A DNA stretch of 64,000 bases from Thermoplasmatales archaeon (GTDB lineage Archaea; Thermoplasmatota; Thermoplasmata; Thermoplasmatales; Thermoplasmataceae): positions 124,001 to 188,000 of the forward strand of contig CP060531.1 in assembly GCA_016806715.1 (NCBI GenBank), written 5' to 3'. Shown here one piece after another: positions 16,700-25,181 of the stretch; the first letter of the stretch is position 1, and the number at the start of each line of letters is the position of its first letter. A program made the position numbers and the translations under genes. The notes under the pieces were generated by a model. That model made no database searches, was not told the origin of the DNA, and saw only the letters and a list, made by a program, of their open reading frames with translations.

Positions 16700-17092
16700 A
16701 TGTACAGGATAAGTGCACAGGGAGAGCTTATTATCAACTATGACAGCGCAGAGATCTTGATTTCGATTGACAGGGAGAAGTACGGCATATTCGAGAGCGC
16801 AAGATCTGCGGCAGAGAAGCATTTGAGAGAGGAATATTCAACCATTTTTCACAATCAGCCGGGAATGGAATCTCCAGAAGTTCACTTCATGTCTGACGGC
16901 AACAGGTTGAAGATATCCTCTAAAATAGTCTCTGAAAATCTCCCGGATGGGAAGGTAGCAGCTATGTCGCTGGTAGTTTTCTCCATTATCTCCATTATGA
17001 ATTCAATAAAAGGTGAGGCTTTTATGGTTCATGATGAGGACAAATTCACAAAAATAAAGAACGTGGAAATAACATCCATAGTAAAAATCTAG
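16700..17092 (+). CDS. Small alpha/beta protein, possibly a divergent MoaC relative
   Basis: 130 residues from ATG 16700 (GTG 16691 is an alternative). The order of elements, SARSAAEKHLREEYSTIFHN, then VHFMSDGNRLKISSKI, then GKVAAMSLVVFSIISIMNSI followed by KG, is reminiscent of MoaC (cyclic pyranopterin synthase), where AG-x-AAK, IPLCH and VEMEALTAVS-x4-TIYDM-x-KA occupy the same places. The His and the late Lys are kept, but most catalytic residues are not, including the Asp before it. It may be a non-enzymatic homologue or chance similarity. Convergent with the GvpD-like gene (stops overlap by 4 bases). Confidence 0.35.
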   Translation: MYRISAQGELIINYDSAEILISIDREKYGIFESARSAAEKHLREEYSTIFHNQPGMESPEVHFMSDGNRLKISSKIVSENLPDGKVAAMSLVVFSIISIMNSIKGEAFMVHDEDKFTKIKNVEITSIVKI

Positions 17093-18543
17093 ACTATCTC
17101 CGTAAGCATTACTCCTGGCCACCTGTCCTCATCGTATACCACAGAGGCTGCATAATAGTGGTTAGAATTGGAATTGGCAACAACATATCCCCTGATTTCC
17201 CGCAGGTGAATAGTAAGATTCGCATAGTGGCTCAATTTCTGGTAATCATCCTCATCTGCTATTATCATTATTATTCCTGTTGTCCTGATTGGGTTAAGGA
17301 GGTTTGACAGGCCGCCCAGAAAAGAATCCCCATAGATGAATCTCAGGTAATCAGTTGAAAAGATATAGGTAGCTGGCTTTGCAGACGATGACAGATAAAA
17401 ATCAAGCACCTCGCTCGGGAAGTCATCCTCAACGCTTTTCCCCTCAATATTTATTACGTATGGATTTGACTTCTTTGACTTCTCTGCAGTTATGTAATGG
17501 CTAAGCCATTCCTTATCGGCGGCGCCAAGCATTACCCTTGAAGTTTCATAGTTGCTGGATGATACGTCTATTACTCCCCTGCCGTTTGCGATGGTGTGCA
17601 TGACAAGATTGTTCTTGATTAGTTTAACAATCTCATCTACATTGTTTGTATTGTTGACCCTGTGGATCATGAGGACCGAACCAAGCGGAATTGTTGGTTC
17701 TCCAGTATCATTCAGCATGGCGAGAGAAGGGTTTCCCATAGAGACAGAGAATTGCTTTGTCTCATCCTTTACCACGTGATCTCTCTTGTTTTCAGGATAT
17801 ATTATCGGGATTCTCTGGAATGGAAGGAATATTCCGTTAAGGAGAGTATAAAGATAAAAAGGGCTGGAACCGACAGAAACTCCTCTCAGCTTATCCAGGA
17901 CTACAGATCTGACAAGGAAGTGTTCGTTTAGCGCATAGTCAAGGCTGATCACTCCGTCCGAAAAATATTCGAGCTTAGTGCTCTCCTTCTCTTCCATTAT
18001 GCATATCAGGCCGGCTCCCGACGACTCCACCAGATCCTTCTGCAGGATTGAAAATAACAGTTCCCTGTCGAGCTTGTATGTTTCAGTGAGTGCATCTATT
18101 GAATCAAGTACGATAATCGGATTCATCCCCATGTTTTCATTTACGAAATCATACATAGCCTCAATGTCTGGCATGAGTTCACTTACATTGAAAACCAGTC
18201 CAGAATCATATGAATAGGGATCACTGGTAGTGAGTTTTTCCTCTATGCGCTTTTCCATTTTCTCCAGTGAGGTTCGTACAACAGAATTCAGGTTCGTCTG
18301 GTTCTGGTTTGCATATATCTTCCCAGACTTGATCTCCTTGATCCACGGGAATTTATCTCTCAGCGGCTCGTCGTATGACCTAGCTGGCAAGTAGAATACG
18401 GGAGTATCGTCCCTTATCTGACCTATGAATTCCAGTGCGAATGTGGTTTTTCCAGCGCCAGGTTTACCCTTTATGATAAGGGACTTTCCGGTTCCCTGAT
18501 AAAAAAATTGTTTAAGCAAACTCATTAGATCTTCATAGGGCAC
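17089..18543 (-). CDS. GvpD/KaiC-like P-loop ATPase
   Basis: 484 residues from GTG 18543, chosen because GAGGTGA lies 5 bases upstream; the frame extends to 18591 but would overlap the previous gene and this Shine-Dalgarno. Walker A is GKPGAGKTT, Walker B is IIVLDSID. The N-terminal ~240 residues are a RecA/KaiC-type ATPase like gas-vesicle regulator GvpD; the rest (PLGSVLMIHRVNNTNNVDEI, YIFSTDYLRFIYGD) is an unnamed domain. It starts 14 bases after the DUF835 gene. No gas-vesicle genes are present, so a signalling or regulatory role is more likely. Confidence 0.7.
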   Translation of the reverse strand: MPYEDLMSLLKQFFYQGTGKSLIIKGKPGAGKTTFALEFIGQIRDDTPVFYLPARSYDEPLRDKFPWIKEIKSGKIYANQNQTNLNSVVRTSLEKMEKRIEEKLTTSDPYSYDSGLVFNVSELMPDIEAMYDFVNENMGMNPIIVLDSIDALTETYKLDRELLFSILQKDLVESSGAGLICIMEEKESTKLEYFSDGVISLDYALNEHFLVRSVVLDKLRGVSVGSSPFYLYTLLNGIFLPFQRIPIIYPENKRDHVVKDETKQFSVSMGNPSLAMLNDTGEPTIPLGSVLMIHRVNNTNNVDEIVKLIKNNLVMHTIANGRGVIDVSSSNYETSRVMLGAADKEWLSHYITAEKSKKSNPYVINIEGKSVEDDFPSEVLDFYLSSSAKPATYIFSTDYLRFIYGDSFLGGLSNLLNPIRTTGIIMIIADEDDYQKLSHYANLTIHLREIRGYVVANSNSNHYYAASVVYDEDRWPGVMLTEIV

Positions 18544-18557
18544 TTTTTCACCTCTTT

Positions 18558-19418
18558 TTAAGCATCCACTATTCCTTCGGAGGGCTCCCACAGTTCCCCG
18601 TATCTTGTAATCTGTCCGTATTGAACAGGATCCATGGATGAGTGCCCTATTACTGCAAGTAGATATATATTTTTCTCCAAGCAGATGCTTCTTATCTGCT
18701 CAAGTCCGCGGGCAATCTCGTAAAATGGATGATACAGCATCAGGAAGTCAAAAACATCAAAATAAACTATCTGAGGGCTGATCTCTAATATTTTCTTTAT
18801 TACAGAATCCACGATAAAAGTAAGGTTAACCGGCCTGCTTTTCTGAGGTCCCGGTGAATCTGTAACCCAAATAAAATTTTCCGGGCGGATAACATCCGGA
18901 GCATCAAGGACAAGATTATATCTGGATGCTACAAGTACTTTTTTTGCGTCCACGTACTGAGAAAGCAGCAGATCTATAAAGTGACCGATATTCTTGGGAT
19001 TGGTATAATAACTCTGTCCCGGGTAGAGGTTGTTCCTTGCCATGTAGACTGAAAAATCGTTGATTGCATTCAGGCGTCTCAGGAATTTGTTGGTCAGGGC
19101 ACCTCTGAGTCTTGATCTTGTCAGTGTAATGTTCTTGTCATCATATTTTACCATGGCACAGGTTACAGCAATTCTTTCATCCACTACGATATCGTCACTG
19201 TGAATTATTATTAGAATTGCCACCCTGTTTGGAGCCCCTGCATAAGCCTCGAACGATTTGTCTATTTTGTCGTCCACGAAATAAACAACTGCTGTGGTTC
19301 CTTCAGGAACGGAATTCGCAGATAATTTCGTGATAACAGTATAGGGCAATCCCAGCGGTTTGAATAATTGATCAACGACAGATTCGTGCTTCTTTTCTCT
19401 GTCGTAAACACATATCAT
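18558..19418 (-). CDS. DUF835-family protein with N-terminal receiver-like domain
   Basis: 286 residues. Residues ~130-280 follow the DUF835 pattern: YPGQSYYTNPKNIGHFIDLL, KKVLVASRYN, NFIWVTDSPGP, IVYFDVFDFLMLYHPFYEIA and NIYLLAVIGHSSM. The N-terminal ~110 residues (MICVYDREKKHESVVDQLF, then TAVVYFVDDKIDKS) look alpha/beta. DUF835 resembles a KaiC-like fold without a P-loop and occurs in archaeal signalling proteins. It is translated just upstream of the GvpD-like ATPase, probably as a partner. AT-rich sequence at 19433-19450 may be its promoter. Confidence 0.6.
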   Translation of the reverse strand: MICVYDREKKHESVVDQLFKPLGLPYTVITKLSANSVPEGTTAVVYFVDDKIDKSFEAYAGAPNRVAILIIIHSDDIVVDERIAVTCAMVKYDDKNITLTRSRLRGALTNKFLRRLNAINDFSVYMARNNLYPGQSYYTNPKNIGHFIDLLLSQYVDAKKVLVASRYNLVLDAPDVIRPENFIWVTDSPGPQKSRPVNLTFIVDSVIKKILEISPQIVYFDVFDFLMLYHPFYEIARGLEQIRSICLEKNIYLLAVIGHSSMDPVQYGQITRYGELWEPSEGIVDA

Positions 19419-19574
19419 GCTGTTTTAGTACATTGAAAACCATATTTAAATCTTTGTCGACACTTAATATTATACCTATATGTACACAATCGGGTAATGA
19501 GGAATGAATATACACTTCCTGAAAAGCCCATATGTTTGAAAAAGGTTTAAAACTGTATATTGCCTTGTGTAAGC

Positions 19575-20495
19575 ATGGATTTCCTGGAACAGATAAGGAA
19601 CCTGAAAGAACAGTTCAGGACAGATTACAAATTCAGCCTTCCAGACAGGTATAGCAACATAGTCATATCAGGAATGGGGGGATCCGGAATAGCCGGAAAA
19701 ATCTTCCAGGAGCTTTACAGTGACAAACCGCTTTTCGTGAATGAAGATTATGAAATACCCGCTTGGGTTGGGTCCTCCACGCTGTTCATAGCAATCAGCT
19801 ATTCAGGAAACACTGAGGAAACATTATCCGCAGTTAAGAAGGCACAAGCTGCCGGGGCACACATCGTAAAGATCAGCTCAGGAGGGAAACTTGAGGAAAT
19901 TCCCGGGGTTCAGGTTACTGTACCCGGTGGAATCCAGCCGAGGTCAGCGCTTGGTTACCTACTTGCTACCCTGCTCAATTCATTTGGCATGCTATCAGCG
20001 GCGCGGAATGGAATATACGAACTCCTGGAAAGCATTGATGAAAGTAATGGTTTCCTTAAGGAGATGGCCAGAAATATTGCAGACAACAGACTGATACCGT
20101 TGATACTGACGCTCCCCGGTTTCAGGTCTACCGGAACCCGGTGGAAAACCCAGTTCAACGAAAATGCAAAGCTCCTGGCATTCTCGCTTAACTTCCCCGA
20201 ACTCGACCATAATGATATTATGGCTTTCGAAAGATCATATAACAGGGAGAAATTCTACCCAATAGTAATTGGCGATACCCGGAATAAGCAGATCGCAAAA
20301 AGAGTAAAAGTTACCCCCCTTCTCACAGGATACAGGTTCAATTCACTTGAACCCAGGGGTGAAAGCCTACTGGAAAGAATCCTATACACCATACACTGCG
20401 GGGATTACCTGTCATATTATGTTTCCGCATCATTGAATCTGGATCCGGAGGACGTTGATATCATAGAGAGGCTGAAATCGGAACTGGCAAAATAG
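19575..20495 (+). CDS. Bifunctional phosphoglucose/phosphomannose isomerase
   Basis: 306 residues from ATG 19575; an in-frame TTG at 19560 is rejected because a TATA-like TTTAAAAC at 19546-19553 sits ~25 bases before the ATG, typical of a leaderless mRNA. It interconverts glucose-6-P or mannose-6-P with fructose-6-P. Two SIS domains are visible: VISGMGGSGIAGKIFQELY, SYSGNTEETLSAVKKA (phosphate loop), IQPRSALGYLLATLL, and the catalytic NENAK and ELDHND motifs. The combined PGI/PMI is typical of Thermoplasmatales and Crenarchaeota. Convergent with Rqc2, 25 bases apart. Confidence 0.88.
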   Translation: MDFLEQIRNLKEQFRTDYKFSLPDRYSNIVISGMGGSGIAGKIFQELYSDKPLFVNEDYEIPAWVGSSTLFIAISYSGNTEETLSAVKKAQAAGAHIVKISSGGKLEEIPGVQVTVPGGIQPRSALGYLLATLLNSFGMLSAARNGIYELLESIDESNGFLKEMARNIADNRLIPLILTLPGFRSTGTRWKTQFNENAKLLAFSLNFPELDHNDIMAFERSYNREKFYPIVIGDTRNKQIAKRVKVTPLLTGYRFNSLEPRGESLLERILYTIHCGDYLSYYVSASLNLDPEDVDIIERLKSELAK

Positions 20496-20520
20496 AAACT
20501 ATTGGCAAACTTCAACTTTG

Positions 20521-22356
20521 TTATTGGAGAATCTGTGAATTGCCTGGTGGCAGCACACCCTCAATTTCATCCACTGGAAAACCAAGCTCATCTGCAACAA
20601 TCCTTGCAACCTGGGTTCGTTTCTGGCTTCCAGGAGATAAGCGAATCTTCTTTCCTTCCAGATTCTCAAGGCTTGAAGTCGGGCCGATAAGTGGTATCGG
20701 CACCCCGTTTTCGATGATCTGGCAGACAGCCAGTTCAACGGGAAGATCGAATATGTAATTCCGCTTTCCCCTAATTATCCACGAGCCTTTGGAAACATAT
20801 TCCCCAGATTCCGGGGTCTTGCTAACCTGTGATGGCAGTACCCAGTATGCAGTACCTGAACGGATTCCGGCAGACCACGCCCTGGAGAAAGACACTGCAA
20901 ATGTTCCCGCCTCTTTAAGCGTCGAGTCACCCGGCTTTTCGTCCCCGTCAACCTTTATTATGGTGCTTGGTGCTCCGTGAATATCTGCATGTACGTAGAT
21001 ATCACGATCGGAAAGATGCTTTTTTACAATTTTTTCATTGCTCTTGGCATCCCTTCCGGCTATGACAAGAAAGCCTTCAGATGATCTGAACCAGTGATAA
21101 ACCTCGAACCAGAATTTCGACCTCTTCCTTGCGGTAACGGATTTCTTGGTTGATTCCAGCATCTCTTTCTTTGTATCCTCAATCGCAGCTTCTGCTCCCT
21201 TAATCTTAGCCCTGTAGCTCTTTGCCTCCCCAAATACAATGTTTGCGTTCTCTCCGGGCGAAACGGTGTAGTCAAGGAGAATTTCTTTTTCACCCATCGT
21301 GATCCTGAATGTCTTCCTGACGGGGTCTATGCCAGATACGGGATATCCCATGATTTCCTTTATTGAGTTCAATCCGTTCCTTTCAGCTGCTTTATTGAAT
21401 TCCTTGATTATGGATGAGATTGTCCCGAAATTCGACATGATCGATTTGCCCATTTCCTGGTACCTGTCCATCATTGCTGTGAATTCCTCTATGCTCTTCT
21501 TCTGCGACTCAATCCTTCTTTCCAGTGGGGATTCCTTCCTCACCTCATCAGGATAGTTGTCGAGGTAGTATCGGTAACCTTCAGAAAGATCCTGGAATTC
21601 CTTGTCAGGCTGCCTTGTAATGTGGTTTAGAATGATGGGTGAGATTATCTGCTCTTCCTCGTAATAAAATCCCCTGTTATGCTCGCTTTCCCTTACTATG
21701 CCAATTATGGTTTCCAGTATGCTATCCGCTCTGGTTTCCAGTGCTTTTGAAGGTGTGTCTTTCTCTATCCCGATCCTGTATGCAACCTCTTCTGCAATAT
21801 CCCCTCCGAGATTCATCCTGGTGGCAAGTGTCTGTACTATTGACCCCTTGCTTTCGATCAATACTTTCCTCATCTCTTCCTGGGTATAGGTGAGTGGGTC
21901 ATTGAGGCCCGGCGGGATATATTTCTCACCCTTGATCAACTTCCTGTTCTTCCACTCGCGAGGATTGAAAACAAAGTCCATAATCCCGTCATTCGTGACA
22001 ATCAGGTTTCCCTCACGGAACAGTTCCAGTATGATCTCCTGCCCGGTGCTGAGTTCTATCCTTACAACCCTGTCAAAATTTACCTGCTCAATCTTCACGA
22101 TCCTGCGCTCAGAGAGGCTCTTTCTGAGTATCATCGAGACTGTTGAAGCCTCATCAGGCGTTCTCGGGTCATAGAAAAAGATACCCTTGGAGAGGGATAC
22201 CATGATGTTCCTCTTCTTCATGTCAGAACGATAAACCTGGAAAACAAATTCATTCGAGGATATCTGGTATATTTTTTTTATAAACGAACTTCCAATCTGA
22301 TCCCCATATATCGATATGAAGGCGTGAAAATCCAGCGAGGACTGTTTTAGCTTCAT
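20521..22356 (-). CDS. rqcH: Rqc2/NEMF-type ribosome-rescue protein (RqcH, NFACT family)
   Basis: 611 residues. The N-terminal NFACT-N region (IYQISSNEFVFQVYRSDMKK, then NLIVTNDG and PREWKNRKLIKGEKYIPP) is followed by an HhH-like and coiled-coil middle and the NFACT-R domain KFWFEVYHWFRSSEGFLVIA, then DIYVHADIHGAPSTIIK and SRAWSAGIRSG. Family members bind obstructed large ribosomal subunits and recruit Ala-tRNA to add C-terminal tails that mark stalled chains for decay. Length is normal for archaea. Single gene; ATG 22356. Confidence 0.88.
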   Translation of the reverse strand: MKLKQSSLDFHAFISIYGDQIGSSFIKKIYQISSNEFVFQVYRSDMKKRNIMVSLSKGIFFYDPRTPDEASTVSMILRKSLSERRIVKIEQVNFDRVVRIELSTGQEIILELFREGNLIVTNDGIMDFVFNPREWKNRKLIKGEKYIPPGLNDPLTYTQEEMRKVLIESKGSIVQTLATRMNLGGDIAEEVAYRIGIEKDTPSKALETRADSILETIIGIVRESEHNRGFYYEEEQIISPIILNHITRQPDKEFQDLSEGYRYYLDNYPDEVRKESPLERRIESQKKSIEEFTAMMDRYQEMGKSIMSNFGTISSIIKEFNKAAERNGLNSIKEIMGYPVSGIDPVRKTFRITMGEKEILLDYTVSPGENANIVFGEAKSYRAKIKGAEAAIEDTKKEMLESTKKSVTARKRSKFWFEVYHWFRSSEGFLVIAGRDAKSNEKIVKKHLSDRDIYVHADIHGAPSTIIKVDGDEKPGDSTLKEAGTFAVSFSRAWSAGIRSGTAYWVLPSQVSKTPESGEYVSKGSWIIRGKRNYIFDLPVELAVCQIIENGVPIPLIGPTSSLENLEGKKIRLSPGSQKRTQVARIVADELGFPVDEIEGVLPPGNSQILQ

Positions 22357-22597
22357 TACAGTTGGGTCATTATGAGATCACTTAACTATTTTCTGTGGTT
22401 TTCGGATGATGGGGACGGCTTTATCTGCGGCCTTAACTAAGGGATTGCTTGCCAGATGTCAATAATTTTAACTGCCCTTGCAATTCACTCCGGGCGGAAG
22501 TGAAGGATAGATCATTAAATTATGGGGATCTCACGGTGAATTACAAGGAATCTAGCAAGAAAGCTCCGACCTTCAGGGAGGAGATGAATTGCATATG
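22357..22597. other. Spacer with a possible solo IS200/IS605 right end
   Basis: No gene. At 22551-22592 the sequence AGCAAGAAAGCTCCGACC, TTCAGGGAGGAG and GAATTGC resembles the right end of IS200/IS605 elements (a CTCC...GGAG hairpin just before the cleavage site), and resembles the end downstream of tnpB at 26213-26240. It may be a leftover or non-autonomous copy, split from its element before the DDE insertion sequence landed next to it. Confidence 0.35.
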
Positions 22598-22611
22598 GCG
22601 TCAAAATAGTC

Positions 22612-24222
22612 TTAGATTTTGATCGATTTAATCCATGCTTTCACTTCTTTGGTCGGCAGATCCTCATGCGTTTCAAGTATCTTCACCAGGGCATCAAGAA
22701 CCGGCTTCCTCTCCCTGTCTTTTCTTACTATTGGTTCACATGGGTTCGGCCTTATTAGTTTCCTTGCATTATCCATCTCCTCGGGGGTGATGGATACAAA
22801 CTCATTCAGGAAATCTATCCTTGAGAGGACTTTCTCAATGTAATTCTTATTCTCAATGTTGGAGAGTATCGCTGTCAGGGCACCATACATGCCCATCTCC
22901 TTTGCAGTCTGTGATCTTCCGGTGCGTCTGCGGATGTGCATCCTGCTCCACCTGTGACCGATCTCCTCTATTCCGTTGTGCCTTTTGACGTTGATTGTTT
23001 TGCCATCAACAGTCACAGGGGATAGGAGCTCATCCCTGTGATCCTCTATCCGATTCTTTATTGTTCTTGATATTCTTTCCAGTTCACCGCCTGCGAACTC
23101 CCCCTCCTTTGTTATTGATCTCAGCGAAGCGTTGAGATCATTCCCTATTGCAGCTATATCGGCAGGTTCCCTGGCAGATTCGCCGGAATTCATCTCCCTT
23201 GAAACCCTCAGCGACTTCCTTATGGACTCGAACCATGACCATACTCGTGACAGTATGCGGTATCTTTCCATCACAGCAGGATCCATGCTGATCTCCTTTA
23301 CAGCAGAGTGGAATGCCATGACAGGTTTCACGACCTTCATGTGGGAGGCATTCCACCCTATGATGGATTTCATCATGTTCCTGATCTCGATGCATCTCTC
23401 GAGCACCTGTAGATATGGTAAAACGAATGGAAACTTGCTCGGTATGGTTCTTGGATAGAGGATGTATTCAGCGGCTACTGCGATCCATATCTTCTCTGCA
23501 TACAGTATTCCATCATTCCCGTTTTTTTCCGGTAATGTCATGCGCGAGATCAGTGCAAGCGCCTCTGTCGATACCATGGAGTCTCTCAGTTCCTGATAGG
23601 AGGAGAATACATCCTTCCCCAGCGCCTTTGTGAAATGGTAATGACAGATAAGCTGCAGTATGCCAGGAAAAACAGCAGTTGCAGATCCCTTTATTGCAAT
23701 CCCCATGTCCCTGAGGATTGCAACCGGAATTCCGAAAACATCCTTTATGCCCTCAAGGAAGGGTGTGACGTACTCACTGCTCTCCGATGGCATTATCACC
23801 GCATCCATCGTTATATTAGTGAGACCGTCCTTGGCCATGAACACGATCTCGCCGCCGGATTCGCCTGTACCGTCAAGGTGAAGTATGTATACTATCAGGC
23901 CAAGATCCTTCATGTGCCTCCTGTGGATGCAGTAAAACCTGAGCAGGAATTCCCTGGAGAGAAAGGATATCTCTCCCGTGGATATCCTTATGCCACGGGA
24001 TTCCAGGAGTATCTGTATCTCCGATCGCTGGTAGTCCATGATCCATCTCAGGATACCGACAGCCATGGTTATGCCGGGATCGAAACCGGAATCTTTTAGC
24101 ACGGAGTGAATGGCATTCCTGTTCGTCTTCCTGTGATCGGGGCACCTTCTCGCATGAACCTTCAGATCGACGGATCCGGAAAGGGTCATGATAGTTCTCC
24201 TGTAACTGTACAGTTCATTCAT
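22612..24222 (-). CDS. Transposase, main frame (DDE domain), reached by -1 frameshift
   Basis: 536 residues if started at ATG 24222, but the frame is open upstream and reads ...LPPEEKIIRSAEKCEICGKR before this ATG, so translation probably enters from the 24584 frame at the A8 run. The zinc pair CEIC and the following CPDHR are split by the ATG. Catalytic candidates are D in HLDGTGESGG, D in ILRDMGIAIKG and the late RHNGIEEIGHRWSR region with Glu. ICHYHFTKALGKDVFSSY is the C/H-x2-H-F segment seen in many DDE transposases. The TAA lies inside the left terminal repeat. Confidence 0.7.
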   Translation of the reverse strand: MNELYSYRRTIMTLSGSVDLKVHARRCPDHRKTNRNAIHSVLKDSGFDPGITMAVGILRWIMDYQRSEIQILLESRGIRISTGEISFLSREFLLRFYCIHRRHMKDLGLIVYILHLDGTGESGGEIVFMAKDGLTNITMDAVIMPSESSEYVTPFLEGIKDVFGIPVAILRDMGIAIKGSATAVFPGILQLICHYHFTKALGKDVFSSYQELRDSMVSTEALALISRMTLPEKNGNDGILYAEKIWIAVAAEYILYPRTIPSKFPFVLPYLQVLERCIEIRNMMKSIIGWNASHMKVVKPVMAFHSAVKEISMDPAVMERYRILSRVWSWFESIRKSLRVSREMNSGESAREPADIAAIGNDLNASLRSITKEGEFAGGELERISRTIKNRIEDHRDELLSPVTVDGKTINVKRHNGIEEIGHRWSRMHIRRRTGRSQTAKEMGMYGALTAILSNIENKNYIEKVLSRIDFLNEFVSITPEEMDNARKLIRPNPCEPIVRKDRERKPVLDALVKILETHEDLPTKEVKAWIKSIKI

Positions 24223-24584
24223 TCTTTTTCCGCAGATCTCGCATTTCTCTGCTGACCTGATGATCTTCTCCTCTGGAGGGAGAGGGAAAAGGAGTTTTTT
24301 TTAAAATCATAGAAGAGGCCGATCCTTTCCAGGTTCTCCCTGCCTATGCGATGACCCATGCTCTCTATCATGTTGAAGAGTTCATCCGGGGTGAGATCAC
24401 CCTGCATCAGCCTTGTTGCTATGTAACCGAAATGTACCTTTTCAAGCGGAATGTGATCAGGACTGTCCTTGTCCCTGCCTATGTATCTCAGGTGTCTCTG
24501 CACAACCTTTCCGTTTACCCTAACATTCTCAACCTCTGAATAATAGATTTTACCACCAACCTTCTTGGCACGTATAAACGACAT
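24219..24584 (-). CDS. Transposase, upstream frame (N-terminal domain)
   Basis: 121 residues: MSFIRAKKVGGKIYYSEVEN, then NGKVVQRHLRYIGRD, the beta-rich N-terminal domain common in front of several transposase families, then EKVHFGYIATRLMQGDLTPD. After RIGLFYDF the mRNA has eight A residues; the zero frame continues with a Ser/Arg-rich tail (SFSLSLQRRRSSGQQ) that looks non-native, whereas the -1 frame gives KLLFPLPPEEKII and joins the downstream transposase. Standard termination would yield a short DNA-binding or regulatory product. Confidence 0.65.
   Translation of the reverse strand: MSFIRAKKVGGKIYYSEVENVRVNGKVVQRHLRYIGRDKDSPDHIPLEKVHFGYIATRLMQGDLTPDELFNMIESMGHRIGRENLERIGLFYDFKKNSFSLSLQRRRSSGQQRNARSAEKE
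24295..24302 (-). promoter_or_regulatory. A8 slippery run for -1 frameshifting
   Basis: Eight T on the plus strand (AAAAAAAA in the transposase mRNA, after GAT TTT). Reading AAA AAA AAC and slipping back one base at AAA gives ...AAA CTC CTT TTC, which continues without a stop into the main transposase frame. A-run slippery sites of this kind serve IS elements in bacteria. Transcript slippage or a simple disabling mutation are alternatives. Confidence 0.5.
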
Positions 24585-24609
24585 TAGTAGTGCATAGTGG
24601 ACACTACTA
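24585..24609 (-). promoter_or_regulatory. Inverted repeat directly before the transposase start
   Basis: TAGTAGTG (24585-24592) and CACTACTA (24602-24609) are exact 8-bp arms 9 bases apart, ending next to the ATG at 24582-24584. GGTTAAATAG overlapping the distal arm could be the TATA box. In RNA this would form a hairpin at the very 5' end; in DNA it could be an operator. Either would hold down transposase production. Confidence 0.4.
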
Positions 24610-24767
24610 TTTAACCACTACGAACGTTCGAAAAAACACTCAGAAATTATGGTGGATTAAGGAAAATTAGAAATATTTATGACCCAAGGATCTAAGAGGA
24701 TTTTGACGCTATATTGAATTGCGGAGAAAATAATATATAATTAAACATTATATACGGAAATAGAAAC

Positions 24768-25181
24768 ATGGAGATAAGAAACAGTGAAAAAGAATATCAT
24801 CGCATACCACATTTAGTATATAGTTGCCAGTATCATGTGATATTCTGCCCTAAATACAGGAGACGTGTGCTGAAAGATGGAATAGATGCACGCTTGAAGG
24901 AGTTGATCATGGAAAAACAGGATGAATATGAGTACAGGGTGCTTGAGATAGAGATCATGCCGGATCATGTGCATCTTCTCATGGATGTAAACCCAAAACT
25001 CGGCGTGTATTATGTTGTCAACCGGATCAAGGGCTACAGTTCTTCTGTCCTCAGGAATGAGTTCCCCTCGTTAAAACGGAAGCTCCCTACGCTGTGGACG
25101 CACTCAAAGTTCATATCCTCTGTGGGTGCTGTAACCCTTGAGGTTGTCAAGAAGTACATAGAGGATCAGAAGGGCGTATGA
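24768..25181 (+). CDS. tnpA: IS200-type Y1 transposase
   Basis: 137 residues. The HUH motif is H67-V-H69 in IMPDHVHLLMDV and the nucleophilic tyrosine is Y130 in VVKKYIEDQKG. HLVYSCQYHVIFCPKYRRRV is the family N terminus. It excises and inserts single-stranded transposon DNA at a short target. It appears intact, with full family length. TATATACGG near 24751-24759 may be part of the promoter. It overlaps tnpB by ATGA. Confidence 0.92.
   Translation: MEIRNSEKEYHRIPHLVYSCQYHVIFCPKYRRRVLKDGIDARLKELIMEKQDEYEYRVLEIEIMPDHVHLLMDVNPKLGVYYVVNRIKGYSSSVLRNEFPSLKRKLPTLWTHSKFISSVGAVTLEVVKKYIEDQKGV

Larger units (their letters stand above)
22597..24710 (-). mobile_element. DDE insertion sequence with ~20-bp terminal inverted repeats
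   Basis: Left end GCGTCAAAATAGTCTTAGAT (22598-22617) and the reverse complement of the right end (24690-24709), GCGTCAAAATCCTCTTAGAT, match at 18 of 20 bases. Just outside, ATAT occurs on both sides (22593-22596 and 24711-24714), a possible 4-bp target duplication. The element is about 2.1 kb and carries two overlapping minus-strand frames that make one transposase through a -1 frameshift. The exact family is not certain. Confidence 0.75.

Noticed and set aside
22612-24584. Antisense frames of up to 154 codons on the plus strand
   Set aside because: They mirror the transposase codon pattern and have no family features.
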